A DNA stretch of 64,000 nt from Gordonia malaquae NBRC 108250 (GTDB lineage: Bacteria; Actinomycetota; Actinomycetes; Mycobacteriales; Mycobacteriaceae): the NCBI RefSeq assembly GCF_000344135.1, contig NZ_BAOP01000013.1:1-64000 (forward strand). Direction: 5' to 3'. Under the pieces are notes generated by a model. It did not search any database and had not been told where the DNA came from. It saw nothing but the letters and a program-made list of their open reading frames with translations. Position numbers and translations under genes: made by a program. This document shows, one piece after another, positions 28,123 to 35,794 of this stretch (the stretch's first letter is position 1; each line of letters opens with the position of its first letter).

Positions 28123-28140
28123 AGTTACGTCCACGCAACT
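28123..28140 (-). promoter_or_regulatory. candidate MarR operator over the marR-exporter promoter
   Basis: AGTTACG and CGCAACT form an inverted repeat (one mismatch, 4-bp spacer). On the minus strand it overlaps a good promoter: -35 TTGCAG, 17-bp spacer, -10 TAACTT. A repressor here would block the marR-MFS transcript. Confidence 0.6.
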
Positions 28141-28182
28141 ATTGCTGCAACACAATTAGTGGTGAGGTTGCTCACCGACCAC

Positions 28183-28188
28183 TACGCT
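28183..28188 (+). promoter_or_regulatory. -10 element for gpx (leaderless)
   Basis: TACGCT ends 7 nt before the gpx ATG at 28196. Confidence 0.5.
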
Positions 28189-28195
28189 GAGCGAC

Positions 28196-28681
28196 ATGAG
28201 TCACTCTGTGAAAACCGTGCCCGTTGCCGCCCTGGACGGGTCGGCCCTCGACCTCTCCTCCTTCGAAGGGCCGCTCCTCGTGGTCAACGTCGCCTCCAAG
28301 TGCGGCCTCACCCCGCAGTACGCAGGCCTGGAGAAGCTGCAGGAGACGTACGGTCCACGCGGCCTGACCGTCGTCGGCATGCCGTGCAACCAGTTCATGG
28401 GCCAGGAACCCGGCACCGCCGAAGAGATCGCGACATTCTGCTCCACGACGTACGGAGTCAGTTTTCCGCTGCTCGAGAAGGCCGACGTGAACGGCGACGA
28501 TCGCCATCCTCTCTACGACGTGCTCACCCAGACGGCCGACGCAGACGGAGAGGCAGGCGACATCCAGTGGAACTTCGAGAAGTTCCTCGTCGGATCCGAC
28601 GGTGGCGTGATCGCGCGTTTTCGGCCCCGCACCGAACCCGACGCACCCGAGGTGATCGCCGCGATCGAAGCCGCGCTGTAG
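28196..28681 (+). CDS. gpx: glutathione-peroxidase-family thiol peroxidase
   Basis: The 161-residue protein has the thioredoxin-like GPx fold. The peroxidatic residue is Cys36 in [11 protein letters not shown] (Cys, not Sec), the conserved [11 protein letters not shown] block follows, and Cys in ATFCSTTYG aligns with the resolving cysteine of thioredoxin-dependent GPx enzymes; WNFEKFLVG completes the active site. It therefore probably reduces peroxides with thioredoxin. Actinobacteria lack glutathione, which supports this. It is transcribed away from the marR-exporter operon. Confidence 0.93.
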   Translation: MSHSVKTVPVAALDGSALDLSSFEGPLLVVNVASKCGLTPQYAGLEKLQETYGPRGLTVVGMPCNQFMGQEPGTAEEIATFCSTTYGVSFPLLEKADVNGDDRHPLYDVLTQTADADGEAGDIQWNFEKFLVGSDGGVIARFRPRTEPDAPEVIAAIEAAL

Positions 28682-28764
28682 CGGCTTAACCGGTGGCACG
28701 ACGCCGCCGTCACGGCAGGTAGGATACGTCCGAAGGACTTCACCACAGAAGGAGCGATGCCGCG

Positions 28765-29004
28765 ATGGCGCGTGTAGTTGTCGATGTGATGCCCAAGGCC
28801 GAGATTCTGGATCCGCAGGGACAGGCCATCGTCGGTGCTCTGGGCCGTCTCGGATTCTCCGGAATCGCCGACGTCCGGCAGGGCAAGCGGTTCGAACTCG
28901 AAGTCGACGGCACCGTCGACGACGCTGCGCTCGAGCGCATCGCGGAAGAGCTCCTGACCAACACGGTCATCGAGAACTTCAACGTGTCGCGCGTGGCGGA
29001 GTGA
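28765..29004 (+). CDS. purS: phosphoribosylformylglycinamidine synthase subunit PurS
   Basis: The 79-residue subunit bridges PurQ and PurL in the bacterial three-part FGAM synthase. [18 protein letters not shown] and [21 protein letters not shown] are the family core. AAGGAG at 28749-28754 precedes the ATG; an ATG 8 nt earlier is out of frame. A -10-like TAGGAT lies at 28720. The stop is 2 nt before purQ ATG. purL does not follow purQ in this window. Confidence 0.95.
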   Translation: MARVVVDVMPKAEILDPQGQAIVGALGRLGFSGIADVRQGKRFELEVDGTVDDAALERIAEELLTNTVIENFNVSRVAE

Positions 29005-29006
29005 GC

Positions 29007-29687
29007 ATGACCGCCCGCATCGGAGTCATCACGTTCCCCGGAACCCTCGACGACGTCGACGCCGCACGCGCCGTGACCGCAGCAGGCGGCGAAGCCGTGT
29101 CCCTCTGGCACGGCGACGCCGACCTGAAGGGCGTCGACGCGATCGTCGTGCCCGGCGGCTTCTCGTACGGCGACTACCTGCGTGCAGGCGCCATCGCGAA
29201 GTTCGCGCCGGTCATGGGCGAGGTCGTCAAGGCCGCCGAGGGAGGCATGCCCGTACTCGGCATCTGCAACGGCTTCCAGATCATCTGCGAGGCCGGACTG
29301 CTGCCGGGCGCGCTGATCCGCAACGAGGGTCTGCACTTCATCTGTCGCGACGAGTGGCTGCGCGTCGAGTCGAACACGACCGCCTGGACTAGCCGTTACG
29401 AGGTCGGCGCCGAGATCCTGATCCCGCTCAAGTCGGGTGAAGGCCGCTACGTCGCGTCCGACGAGACGCTCGAAGAGCTCAAGGGCGAAGGTCGCATCGC
29501 GTTCACGTACGCGGGCGACAACCCGAACGGCTCCCAACTCGACATCGCAGGCATCTCGAGTGCCAACGGCCGCGTCGTCGGTCTGATGCCGCACCCGGAG
29601 CACGCGACCGAGGCTTTGACTGGCCCGTCCGACGACGGTCTCGGCCTGTTCTACTCGGCGCTGGACTCGGTGCTGTCGGCAGTCTGA
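29007..29687 (+). CDS. purQ: phosphoribosylformylglycinamidine synthase subunit PurQ
   Basis: The 226-residue class I glutamine amidotransferase supplies ammonia to PurL. The nucleophile is Cys87 in VLGICNGFQ, and the His and Glu are in PHPEHATE near the C-terminus. The ATG at 29007 gives the family N-terminus [15 protein letters not shown]; a GTG at 29001 overlapping the purS stop is an alternative two codons longer. The stop overlaps the start of the aminopeptidase gene (TGATG). Confidence 0.95.
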   Translation: MTARIGVITFPGTLDDVDAARAVTAAGGEAVSLWHGDADLKGVDAIVVPGGFSYGDYLRAGAIAKFAPVMGEVVKAAEGGMPVLGICNGFQIICEAGLLPGALIRNEGLHFICRDEWLRVESNTTAWTSRYEVGAEILIPLKSGEGRYVASDETLEELKGEGRIAFTYAGDNPNGSQLDIAGISSANGRVVGLMPHPEHATEALTGPSDDGLGLFYSALDSVLSAV

Positions 29688-30991
29688 TGGCGGTGAACAC
29701 GTCTGCGACGGCGGCGGGGCTCGGTGACTTCATCGACGCCTCGCCGTCGCCGTTTCATGTCTGTGCCACGGTCGCCGCGGAACTCGATGCCGCGGGCTAC
29801 GTGCGCGTGTTCGAGGATCGCCCCTGGTCGACGACAGTCCGCGGCTATGTGATCCGCGGCGGCTCGATCATCGCGTGGGACGCGTCGGTGCTGGAAGGAC
29901 TCAGTTCGTATGCGCCGCAACCATTCCGCATCGTCGGCGGCCACACGGACAGTCCGAACCTGCGGGTCAAGCAGAACCCGGACCGAACGGCCGCCGGCCT
30001 GTCGACGGTGGCGCTCGAACCGTACGGCGGCGCCTGGCTCAACTCGTGGCTCGACCGGGACCTCGGCCTCTCGGGCCGACTCGCGTACAACGACGGCGGC
30101 CGCGTGGCGCACACGTTGGTCCGCATCGACGAACCCGTGCTGCGCGTGCCGCAGCTCGCGATCCACCTGTCCGACGACCGGAAGGGCGTTCATCTCGACC
30201 CGCAGCGTCATGTCGACGGGATCCGCGGAGTCGGAGAGTCTCAACCGCTGCTCGAATACGTCGCCGACCGGGCAGGTGTCGACCCCGACGCGGTCCTCGG
30301 CTGGGAGCTGATGACCCACGACGTCACGCCGTCACGCATCATCGGATCTGCGGGTGACCTCCTCAGCGCGCCGCGCCTGGACAATCAGGGGACCTGCTAC
30401 GCCGGTCTCCGGGCGTTGCTGGATGTCCCTCGACTGCGCTCGGGAGGCGAGGACGGACAGCCGCGCGGGATCGCGATGCTCGCTCTCTTCGACCACGAAG
30501 AAGTCGGGTCGGGGTCCGAACGTGGAGCGTCGTCCGACTTCCTGGTCACCGTCTGCGAACGGATCGTCGGCGGGCTCGGCGGCGACCGCGACGAGTTCCT
30601 GCGGATCATGGCGTCGAGCATCTGCGCATCGGGCGACATGGCCCACGCCACCCATCCCAACTACTCCGAGCGGCACGAGCCGAGTCACCATATCGCGGTG
30701 AACGGCGGCCCGGTGCTGAAGGTGAATCAGAACCTGCGGTACGCGTCGGACGCGATCGGCGAGGCCGAGTTCGCGCTGGCGTGCCGCGACGCCGGAGTCC
30801 CGTTGCAGCGGTACATCCATCGAGCCGACCTGCCGTGCGGTTCGACGATCGGTCCGCTGACCGCGACCCGCACCGGTCTGCTGACCGTCGACGTGGGCGC
30901 GCCGCAGCTCGCCATGCACAGTTGTCGTGAACTCATGGGCGCCGACGACGTAGCCATGTACTCCGCCGCACTGGCAGCGTTCCTGCGCTGA
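29687..30991 (+). CDS. pepC: M18-family aminopeptidase
   Basis: The 434-residue enzyme is a dinuclear zinc aminopeptidase of the M18 family, removing N-terminal residues, often acidic ones. Metal and catalytic blocks are visible: [36 protein letters not shown] (catalytic Glu pair), and [13 protein letters not shown]. Length is normal. Its start overlaps the purQ stop by one base, so the two are coupled, an arrangement near that recalled for M. tuberculosis pepC (Rv0800). It converges on csbD with a hairpin between. Confidence 0.92.
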   Translation: MAVNTSATAAGLGDFIDASPSPFHVCATVAAELDAAGYVRVFEDRPWSTTVRGYVIRGGSIIAWDASVLEGLSSYAPQPFRIVGGHTDSPNLRVKQNPDRTAAGLSTVALEPYGGAWLNSWLDRDLGLSGRLAYNDGGRVAHTLVRIDEPVLRVPQLAIHLSDDRKGVHLDPQRHVDGIRGVGESQPLLEYVADRAGVDPDAVLGWELMTHDVTPSRIIGSAGDLLSAPRLDNQGTCYAGLRALLDVPRLRSGGEDGQPRGIAMLALFDHEEVGSGSERGASSDFLVTVCERIVGGLGGDRDEFLRIMASSICASGDMAHATHPNYSERHEPSHHIAVNGGPVLKVNQNLRYASDAIGEAEFALACRDAGVPLQRYIHRADLPCGSTIGPLTATRTGLLTVDVGAPQLAMHSCRELMGADDVAMYSAALAAFLR

Positions 30992-30997
30992 AAACAG

Positions 30998-31032
30998 ACG
31001 ATGGGCCCCGATCTGTGATCGAGGCCCATCGT
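30998..31032. terminator. bidirectional hairpin between aminopeptidase and csbD
   Basis: Arms of 15 nt (ACGATGGGCCCCGAT) pair with one mismatch around a 5-nt loop, 6 bp after the aminopeptidase stop and 12 bp beyond the csbD stop. Confidence 0.75.
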
Positions 31033-31044
31033 GGCAGATGAAAG

Positions 31045-31242
31045 TCAGGAACCGGTGATCTTTCCGATCACCTCATTGGCCTTGTCCTTGACCTCTTCGA
31101 TGCCCTTCTTGACGGCCGACGAGGCCTGATCGGCCTTTCCCTCGTTCTTCAGATCGTCGTCTCCGGTCGCGGCGCCTGCGGCCTCTTTCGCGCGGCCCTT
31201 CAGTTCCTCGGCCTTGTTCTCGAATTTGTCGTTGATGCCCAT
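31045..31242 (-). CDS. CsbD-family stress protein
   Basis: The 65-residue, highly charged, helical protein MGINDKFENKAEELKGRAKE matches the CsbD family, small proteins made in large amounts under general stress (sigma-B in Bacillus). Their molecular role is unknown. It lies 3 nt after the GlsB-like gene and is probably cotranscribed with it. A strong ribosome binding site (GAGGAATG context) precedes the ATG. Confidence 0.88.
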   Translation of the reverse strand: MGINDKFENKAEELKGRAKEAAGAATGDDDLKNEGKADQASSAVKKGIEEVKDKANEVIGKITGS

Positions 31243-31245
31243 TGA

Positions 31246-31578
31246 TCATTCCTCTTTCGTGATGGATCGATTGTCATCAGTGCGAGTGGAGTCGACTTCC
31301 GTTCCACTGCGAACGATCGCCGCGCACAGGCCGGCTGCGAGCAGCAGGGCGCACCCTCCGGCGAGGGCCCCGAGGATGCTGAACAGCCATCCCCCTTCGG
31401 CGGCGTCGACGCCGATCGTGCGGATGACAGAACCGCCGGACACTCCGCCCGTCGCCCCCACCAGCAGGTATGCTCGCCGGTCTCGGTGAGTCGACTCCTG
31501 GAGTAGTCGGCCGGCAAGCCACCCGACGGCGCCTCCCACGGCGCCCCAACCGATCGCAAGACCCAAGGCCGCCGTCAT
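31246..31578 (-). CDS. GlsB/YeaQ/YmgE-like (transglycosylase-associated) membrane protein
   Basis: The 110-residue protein has three hydrophobic, glycine-rich segments (about residues 3-23, 36-52 and 63-92) with GWLAGRLLQ and a GxxGG-rich third segment resembling the transglycosylase-associated family, small envelope-stress membrane proteins. The C-terminal tail is acidic and polar. The ATG at 31578 is preceded by AGAAGGA; a longer frame to 31671 lacks a site. It precedes csbD, another stress-linked gene, and is divergent from a LuxR response regulator that may control both. Confidence 0.65.
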   Translation of the reverse strand: MTAALGLAIGWGAVGGAVGWLAGRLLQESTHRDRRAYLLVGATGGVSGGSVIRTIGVDAAEGGWLFSILGALAGGCALLLAAGLCAAIVRSGTEVDSTRTDDNRSITKEE

Positions 31579-31735
31579 CGCAGTCCTTCTCGTGATGGTG
31601 CACGACCCGGTCGGGACTCCGCCCGACCTCCTGTGACGCGTCGACTGTTCGCACTCCTCGAGTGAGCGCACAGTGCGCCGAGATCCTCCTTCTCGGCGCT
31701 GGACCGAACATTACGGAGAATGAATGGCGCTTGTC

Positions 31736-31772
31736 TTCACCCCCAGGGGTGAAAGATTCGACTGAGTATTGT
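31736..31772 (+). promoter_or_regulatory. operator palindrome and -10 for the LuxR response regulator
   Basis: TTCACCCC-CA-GGGGTGAA (31736-31753) is a perfect 8-bp inverted repeat with a 2-bp centre. It overlaps the -35 position of a -10 TATTGT at 31767-31772, which ends 7 nt before a GTG at 31780. Autoregulation is likely. Confidence 0.6.
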
Positions 31773-31779
31773 GTGGCAC

Positions 31780-32436
31780 GTGAATGCGATTCGAATTGCG
31801 ATCGTCGACGATTACGAAGTCGTCGTGCGTGGTCTCGCCGCGATGCTGCGCGCCTATGGCGACGATGTCGAGATCGTCGAGCTGAACGCGAACACGACAG
31901 TCGACGACAGGGTCGACATAGCGCTGTACGACTCTTTCGCCAATCCGCAGGGTGACAAGGATCAGGTTCGTGAACTGGCCGCGAACCCGGCGGTCGGACG
32001 CGTTGTGGTCTATTCATGGAACGTCGAGAGTCGTCTGGTGCGCTCCGCGCTCGCGAACGGTGCGGGTGGATACATCGCGAAAGGGTTGCCGGCCGCGAAG
32101 CTGGTCGCCGCGCTCCGCGCGGTCCACGACGGGACGGAGACGATCCACCTCGGAGGCTCCCGCACGAAGGTCGCGGCAGGCGACTGGCCGGGTCGCGAGG
32201 AGGGGCTGACCCAGCGTGAATCGGAAGTTCTCGCGTTGATCACTCAGGGGTTGAGCAATGTGGAGATCGCGGAACGGGCCGGCTTGTCGATCAATTCCGT
32301 GAAGACGTACATCCGCAGCGGGTACCGGCGCATCGGCGTCTCGACGCGCGCGCAGGCCGTCATCTGGGGCGCGGGTCACGGCTTTCTGCCCGACCGGATC
32401 CGGGTCGACGACCCGGGGACCGAACTCGCGGACTGA
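31780..32436 (+). CDS. LuxR/NarL-family response regulator
   Basis: The 218-residue protein has a receiver domain (AIRIAIVDDYEVVVRGL; acidic D10-D11, likely phospho-acceptor D51 in IALYDSF, Lys in YIAKGLP) and a C-terminal LuxR helix-turn-helix (LTQRESEVLALITQGLSNVE). The GTG at 31780 is preferred over the one at 31771 because the -10 at 31767 would make the mRNA leaderless from it. No histidine kinase gene is adjacent, so this is an orphan regulator here. It is divergent from the GlsB/CsbD genes, which makes control of envelope stress a reasonable inference. Confidence 0.9.
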   Translation: MNAIRIAIVDDYEVVVRGLAAMLRAYGDDVEIVELNANTTVDDRVDIALYDSFANPQGDKDQVRELAANPAVGRVVVYSWNVESRLVRSALANGAGGYIAKGLPAAKLVAALRAVHDGTETIHLGGSRTKVAAGDWPGREEGLTQRESEVLALITQGLSNVEIAERAGLSINSVKTYIRSGYRRIGVSTRAQAVIWGAGHGFLPDRIRVDDPGTELAD

Positions 32437-32437
32437 C

Positions 32438-32839
32438 TCAGCCGTTGCGTCGCGCGTCGTGTGCTTCCTGGGACTCGTGAACCTCGGCGATGTGCCCTTC
32501 GACGAGGTCGATAAGGTCCGCCAGCCGCTCGGCCGCTGCGGCTCCGAGCTCCGTCAGCGAGTACTCGACGCGTGGCGGGATCGCCTGCAGCACTTCCCGA
32601 TTGACGAATCCGTCGCGTTCGAGCGACTGCAGGGTCTGGGACAGCATGCGCTCACTGACCCCGTCGACGCGGCGACGCAGGGCGCTGAACCGGAGGTCGC
32701 CGTCGCGCAGCGCGACAAGGGCGAGCAGACCCCATCGGCTCGTGGCGTTCTGCAGAACGGCGCGCGACGAACAGTTGCGTGAGAACACGTCGGCCTCCAG
32801 CGTCGGGTCGACGTCGGAGGCAGTCGGGTTCTCGGTCAT
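32438..32839 (-). CDS. HxlR-family transcriptional regulator
   Basis: The 133-residue protein has the HxlR winged helix: SRNCSSRAVLQNATSRWGLL, FSALRRRVDGVSERMLSQTL and VEYSLTELG. The conserved N-terminal Cys (NCSSR) is used by relatives such as YodB to sense quinones and electrophiles. It is divergent from a QorB-like quinone reductase, the same pairing as E. coli ytfH/ytfG, so it likely represses that gene until quinones appear. A -10 (TAGAAT) ends 7 nt before its ATG. Confidence 0.92.
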   Translation of the reverse strand: MTENPTASDVDPTLEADVFSRNCSSRAVLQNATSRWGLLALVALRDGDLRFSALRRRVDGVSERMLSQTLQSLERDGFVNREVLQAIPPRVEYSLTELGAAAAERLADLIDLVEGHIAEVHESQEAHDARRNG

Positions 32840-32846
32840 GCCTCAC

Positions 32847-32852
32847 ATTCTA
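32847..32852 (-). promoter_or_regulatory. -10 element for the HxlR gene (leaderless)
   Basis: TAGAAT on the minus strand ends 7 nt before the ATG at 32839. Confidence 0.55.
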
Positions 32853-32886
32853 GCCCCACGAGAGTGCTGGTGCTGACTTCTGGTGT

Positions 32887-32910
32887 TGCACTGTACGAAA
32901 AGTAAGTGCA
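32887..32910. promoter_or_regulatory. candidate HxlR operator
   Basis: TGCACT and AGTGCA form an inverted repeat with inner TAC/GTA, centred between the divergent HxlR and quinone-reductase genes. Assignment to HxlR is by position only. Confidence 0.4.
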
Positions 32911-32966
32911 TGATCGTGGGGTAGCGATCAGTCGATCGCCGGACGAGAACTCTCAAAGGGGAAACC

Positions 32967-33824
32967 ATGACGACGTACGCAGTGACCGGAGCAACTGGTG
33001 GACTCGGTGGGGCGGCAGTGGCCGCGCTCATCCGACGAGGCGTGGCGGCCTCCGACATCGTCGCGATCGTGCGGGACACCACGAAAGCGGGAACGCTCGC
33101 CGAGTCGGGTGTCGTGGTCCGCACCGGAGACTACGAGAAGCCGGAGACCCTCGCGGGTGCACTCGCAGGCGTCGACAAGCTGTTGTTCGTGTCCGGATCA
33201 GAGGTGGGGCGTCGTACCGCACAGCACACCAACGTGATCGAGGCCGCGAAGAACGCCGGTGTCGGTCTGGTCGCCTACACGAGCCTGCTGGGCGCGCCGA
33301 CCTCGCCGCTGATGCTGGCGGCCGAGCATCGGGAGACCGAGAAACTGCTAGCCGACAGCGGCCTCGACGTGATCCTGCTCCGCAACGGCTGGTACTCCGA
33401 GAATTACGCTGCCTCGGCGCAGGCCGCGATCGACGGCGGCGTCTTCTACGGATCGGCCGGGGCAGCGACGGTCGCGCCTGCGGCACGCGCCGACTACGCC
33501 GACGCCGCTGCGGCGGCACTCATCGGCTCGGCGGCCGGGTCGGTCTATGAACTCGCAGGGGCTGAGCACCTGACCTACGCGGACATCGCCGCCACCTTCG
33601 CCGCGGTGTCGGGCACGGATGTCGTGTACCAGGACCTTCCGGTCGCCGACTACTCCGCCGCCCTCATTCAGGCGGGCCTGCCGGAGGGTGCGGCGCACGT
33701 GTTCTCCGACTCCGACGGCGGAGCCGCACAGGGTGCGCTCGACTCGGAGTCCACGGACCTCGCGGACCTTCGCGGTGCTGCCGGAACCACGTTCGCCGAG
33801 GTCATCGGGGCAGCGCTGCGCTGA
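32967..33824 (+). CDS. NmrA/QorB-like NAD(P)H:quinone oxidoreductase
   Basis: The 285-residue protein is an atypical SDR with the Rossmann motif VTGATGGLGGAAVAALIRRG at the N-terminus, LLFVSGSEVGRR and VILLRNGWYSENY in positions matching E. coli QorB (YtfG) and NmrA-like proteins. It probably reduces quinones with NADPH, avoiding semiquinone formation. The divergent HxlR regulator supports quinone-responsive expression. It converges on the propeller gene with a 5-bp gap and no clear hairpin. Confidence 0.85.
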   Translation: MTTYAVTGATGGLGGAAVAALIRRGVAASDIVAIVRDTTKAGTLAESGVVVRTGDYEKPETLAGALAGVDKLLFVSGSEVGRRTAQHTNVIEAAKNAGVGLVAYTSLLGAPTSPLMLAAEHRETEKLLADSGLDVILLRNGWYSENYAASAQAAIDGGVFYGSAGAATVAPAARADYADAAAAALIGSAAGSVYELAGAEHLTYADIAATFAAVSGTDVVYQDLPVADYSAALIQAGLPEGAAHVFSDSDGGAAQGALDSESTDLADLRGAAGTTFAEVIGAALR

Positions 33825-33829
33825 TTCTC

Positions 33830-35125
33830 CTATGGCGCGAGGACGGTCAGGGTGGAGCCCTGTTGGAGGGCGATCCGACCGTCGATGTCGTATGCGGCGC
33901 CGCCGATGGGGTAGGTCCACGCCACTGAGCCGGTCGACGGGCGATACGCGGTGAGCTGGTTGCCGTCGGTGAAGACGGCGATGTCGTCGGACGCCCCGAC
34001 GCAGGCGAGTTTGTCGATGTCCGCGGACGGGTCGCCGAATGCCGGAGGTGGAAGCTCACCGATCACGGTTCCCTCCGCGAGCGACAGGAACACGCGTGAG
34101 CGGTCCTTGCGGGCGACGGTGACGAGTGGACCGCACGGGCGGGTGTGGACCTTCGACAGTTCCTTGTCGTTCACCTGCCACAGGGCGTCGCCGGTCGCCG
34201 GGTCGACGACCTGGTAGCGGCCGTGAGTCTCCATGGACTGATCGCCTGCCGCGCCGAGCACCGGCAGCGTGGACGGTCCGGACACGAGCGACTGGCTTCG
34301 CGCGGTGTGTACGGAATCGGCGTCGACGACACCGTTCACCACGGGGTGGAAGTCGACGGACGCTCGTCCGAGCGGGTCGTGGGAGACGAGCACTCCCGTC
34401 GGGTAGGTCTGCACCGTGCACGTCCGGCAGGCGAGGACGTCGTCGCCGGTCAGGGGATCGAGGACCTGTGCGCTGCCGTCGGTGTTCTGGACGACCAGCA
34501 CGCCGTCGGTGTACGACGGGGTCGCCGCCGACGCGAACGTCCGACTCCACCGGACCTCGCCGTCGATCGTGCGACGTGACACCTGGTAGCGAGTGCTGTT
34601 GACGTGCACGAAGTCGGTTGCGAGGCCGACAAGCGCCGACGTGTCGGACTCGTTGGTCTGGCGTTCGAGGGACCCGGAGTCGGAGACGAGGTAGAAGCCG
34701 TTGTCCGGCCCGTCGGTGCGGGTGCGGACGGCGCAGCCCACCTGTCCGGCAGTGTTGAACGCGCACGCACCGAAGCCCGCGTTGACCGGCGCGTCCCATC
34801 GAAGCGACCCGGTGTTCGCGTCGACCAGCACATACTGGCGCCGGATGCCCGCGGTGTACGACACGAGCCAGTCCCCGCGGTGGACGTCGGCGATGGTGAC
34901 GTCTCCGTCGCCGGTGAGGCCGGGCAGCGACGTGTCGTCGAGAGTCCACTGTTCGGTCGGGGCCGACGTGTACTCCTCGAGCACACCGTGCGCGGCGTCG
35001 TCCGACGACACGGAGTCGCCTGGCATCAGCACGACGCCTGCCGTCGCGACCAGGGCCACGGCGCCGACCGCGGCCACCGTTCCCATCCCGAACGGCAGAC
35101 GTGCGAGGGTGCTCCGGATCGACAT
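33830..35125 (-). CDS. membrane-anchored PQQ-like beta-propeller protein
   Basis: The 431-residue protein has an N-terminal membrane segment (about residues 14-34, AAVGAVALVATAGVVL) and an extracytoplasmic part with repeated blades of the PQQ-like type (VDANTGSLRWDAPV, DPLTGDDVLACRTC, DPATGDALWQVND, RPSTGSVAWTYPI). It lacks catalytic PQQ-binding residues I can identify, so it is more likely a binding or scaffold protein. Two Cys pairs may form disulphides. It lies 12 bp after the DUF305 gene and probably shares its transcript. Confidence 0.82.
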   Translation of the reverse strand: MSIRSTLARLPFGMGTVAAVGAVALVATAGVVLMPGDSVSSDDAAHGVLEEYTSAPTEQWTLDDTSLPGLTGDGDVTIADVHRGDWLVSYTAGIRRQYVLVDANTGSLRWDAPVNAGFGACAFNTAGQVGCAVRTRTDGPDNGFYLVSDSGSLERQTNESDTSALVGLATDFVHVNSTRYQVSRRTIDGEVRWSRTFASAATPSYTDGVLVVQNTDGSAQVLDPLTGDDVLACRTCTVQTYPTGVLVSHDPLGRASVDFHPVVNGVVDADSVHTARSQSLVSGPSTLPVLGAAGDQSMETHGRYQVVDPATGDALWQVNDKELSKVHTRPCGPLVTVARKDRSRVFLSLAEGTVIGELPPPAFGDPSADIDKLACVGASDDIAVFTDGNQLTAYRPSTGSVAWTYPIGGAAYDIDGRIALQQGSTLTVLAP

Positions 35126-35137
35126 GCGATCAGTACA

Positions 35138-35794
35138 TCACGCGGGCGGAAGGGGCTCGGCGTCCCGCGCCTTCAGCATCAGGGTCATCTGGCCGATCTC
35201 GTCGCCCTGTTCGGTGATCATGGCGAGTGCCAGGCGTCGGGTGGCACCCGACGCCTCGTCCGAGTTCTGTGCTGCGGTCGCCATCTCAACGCCTCCCTCG
35301 TGGTGTCGGATCATCAGCTGGAGAAACCAGACCTCGGCGTCCACGCCGTGAGCGGAGGCGAGGCGCGCGAGATCGTCGGAGCTCGCGAAACCCGGCATCG
35401 GAGGTGTGTTGTCGTCCACCTGTGGCGTCGGGCCGTGGTCATCGTGCTCGGACGGATGCATCCACGACATCGGCTCGCTGGACGTCAGCGGCTCACCGAA
35501 CCAGTCGAGCCAGCCGCGCATGGTCGCCGCCTCGGCGGTCTGCGTCGCCACGATCCGATCGGCGAGTCCGCGGACCTCTGGTGCGACGTCGCGGGCCAGT
35601 GTCTGCGCCATCAGTATCGCCTGATCGTGGTGGACGCTCATGTCCTGCGCGAACCCGACATCGACGGGCCGTGGTTCGTGAGAGCGTGCCTCGGCGCGGT
35701 GGTTCTCCCAGGCGACACCCGCGAGCAGGCCCGCGATGACGAGCAGCACGGCGACGCCGACTGCGCATACGGCAGTCATCGCACGTCGAGTCAT
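35138..35794 (-). CDS. DUF305 (ferritin-like) exported protein, possible copper binder
   Basis: The 218-residue protein has an N-terminal membrane anchor/signal (~6-26) and two DUF305 four-helix halves. Each half carries a His-His motif: DMSVHHDQAILMAQ and QLMIRHHEGGVEMA. A Met/His-rich linker (EPMSWMHPSEHDDHG) joins them. DUF305 proteins such as cyanobacterial CopM bind copper through these Met/His sites, so extracytoplasmic metal binding is plausible. The ATG at 35794 overlaps the LVIVD stop (ATGA), showing coupling. The longer frame to 35920 lies in the LVIVD gene. Confidence 0.88.
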   Translation of the reverse strand: MTRRAMTAVCAVGVAVLLVIAGLLAGVAWENHRAEARSHEPRPVDVGFAQDMSVHHDQAILMAQTLARDVAPEVRGLADRIVATQTAEAATMRGWLDWFGEPLTSSEPMSWMHPSEHDDHGPTPQVDDNTPPMPGFASSDDLARLASAHGVDAEVWFLQLMIRHHEGGVEMATAAQNSDEASGATRRLALAMITEQGDEIGQMTLMLKARDAEPLPPA

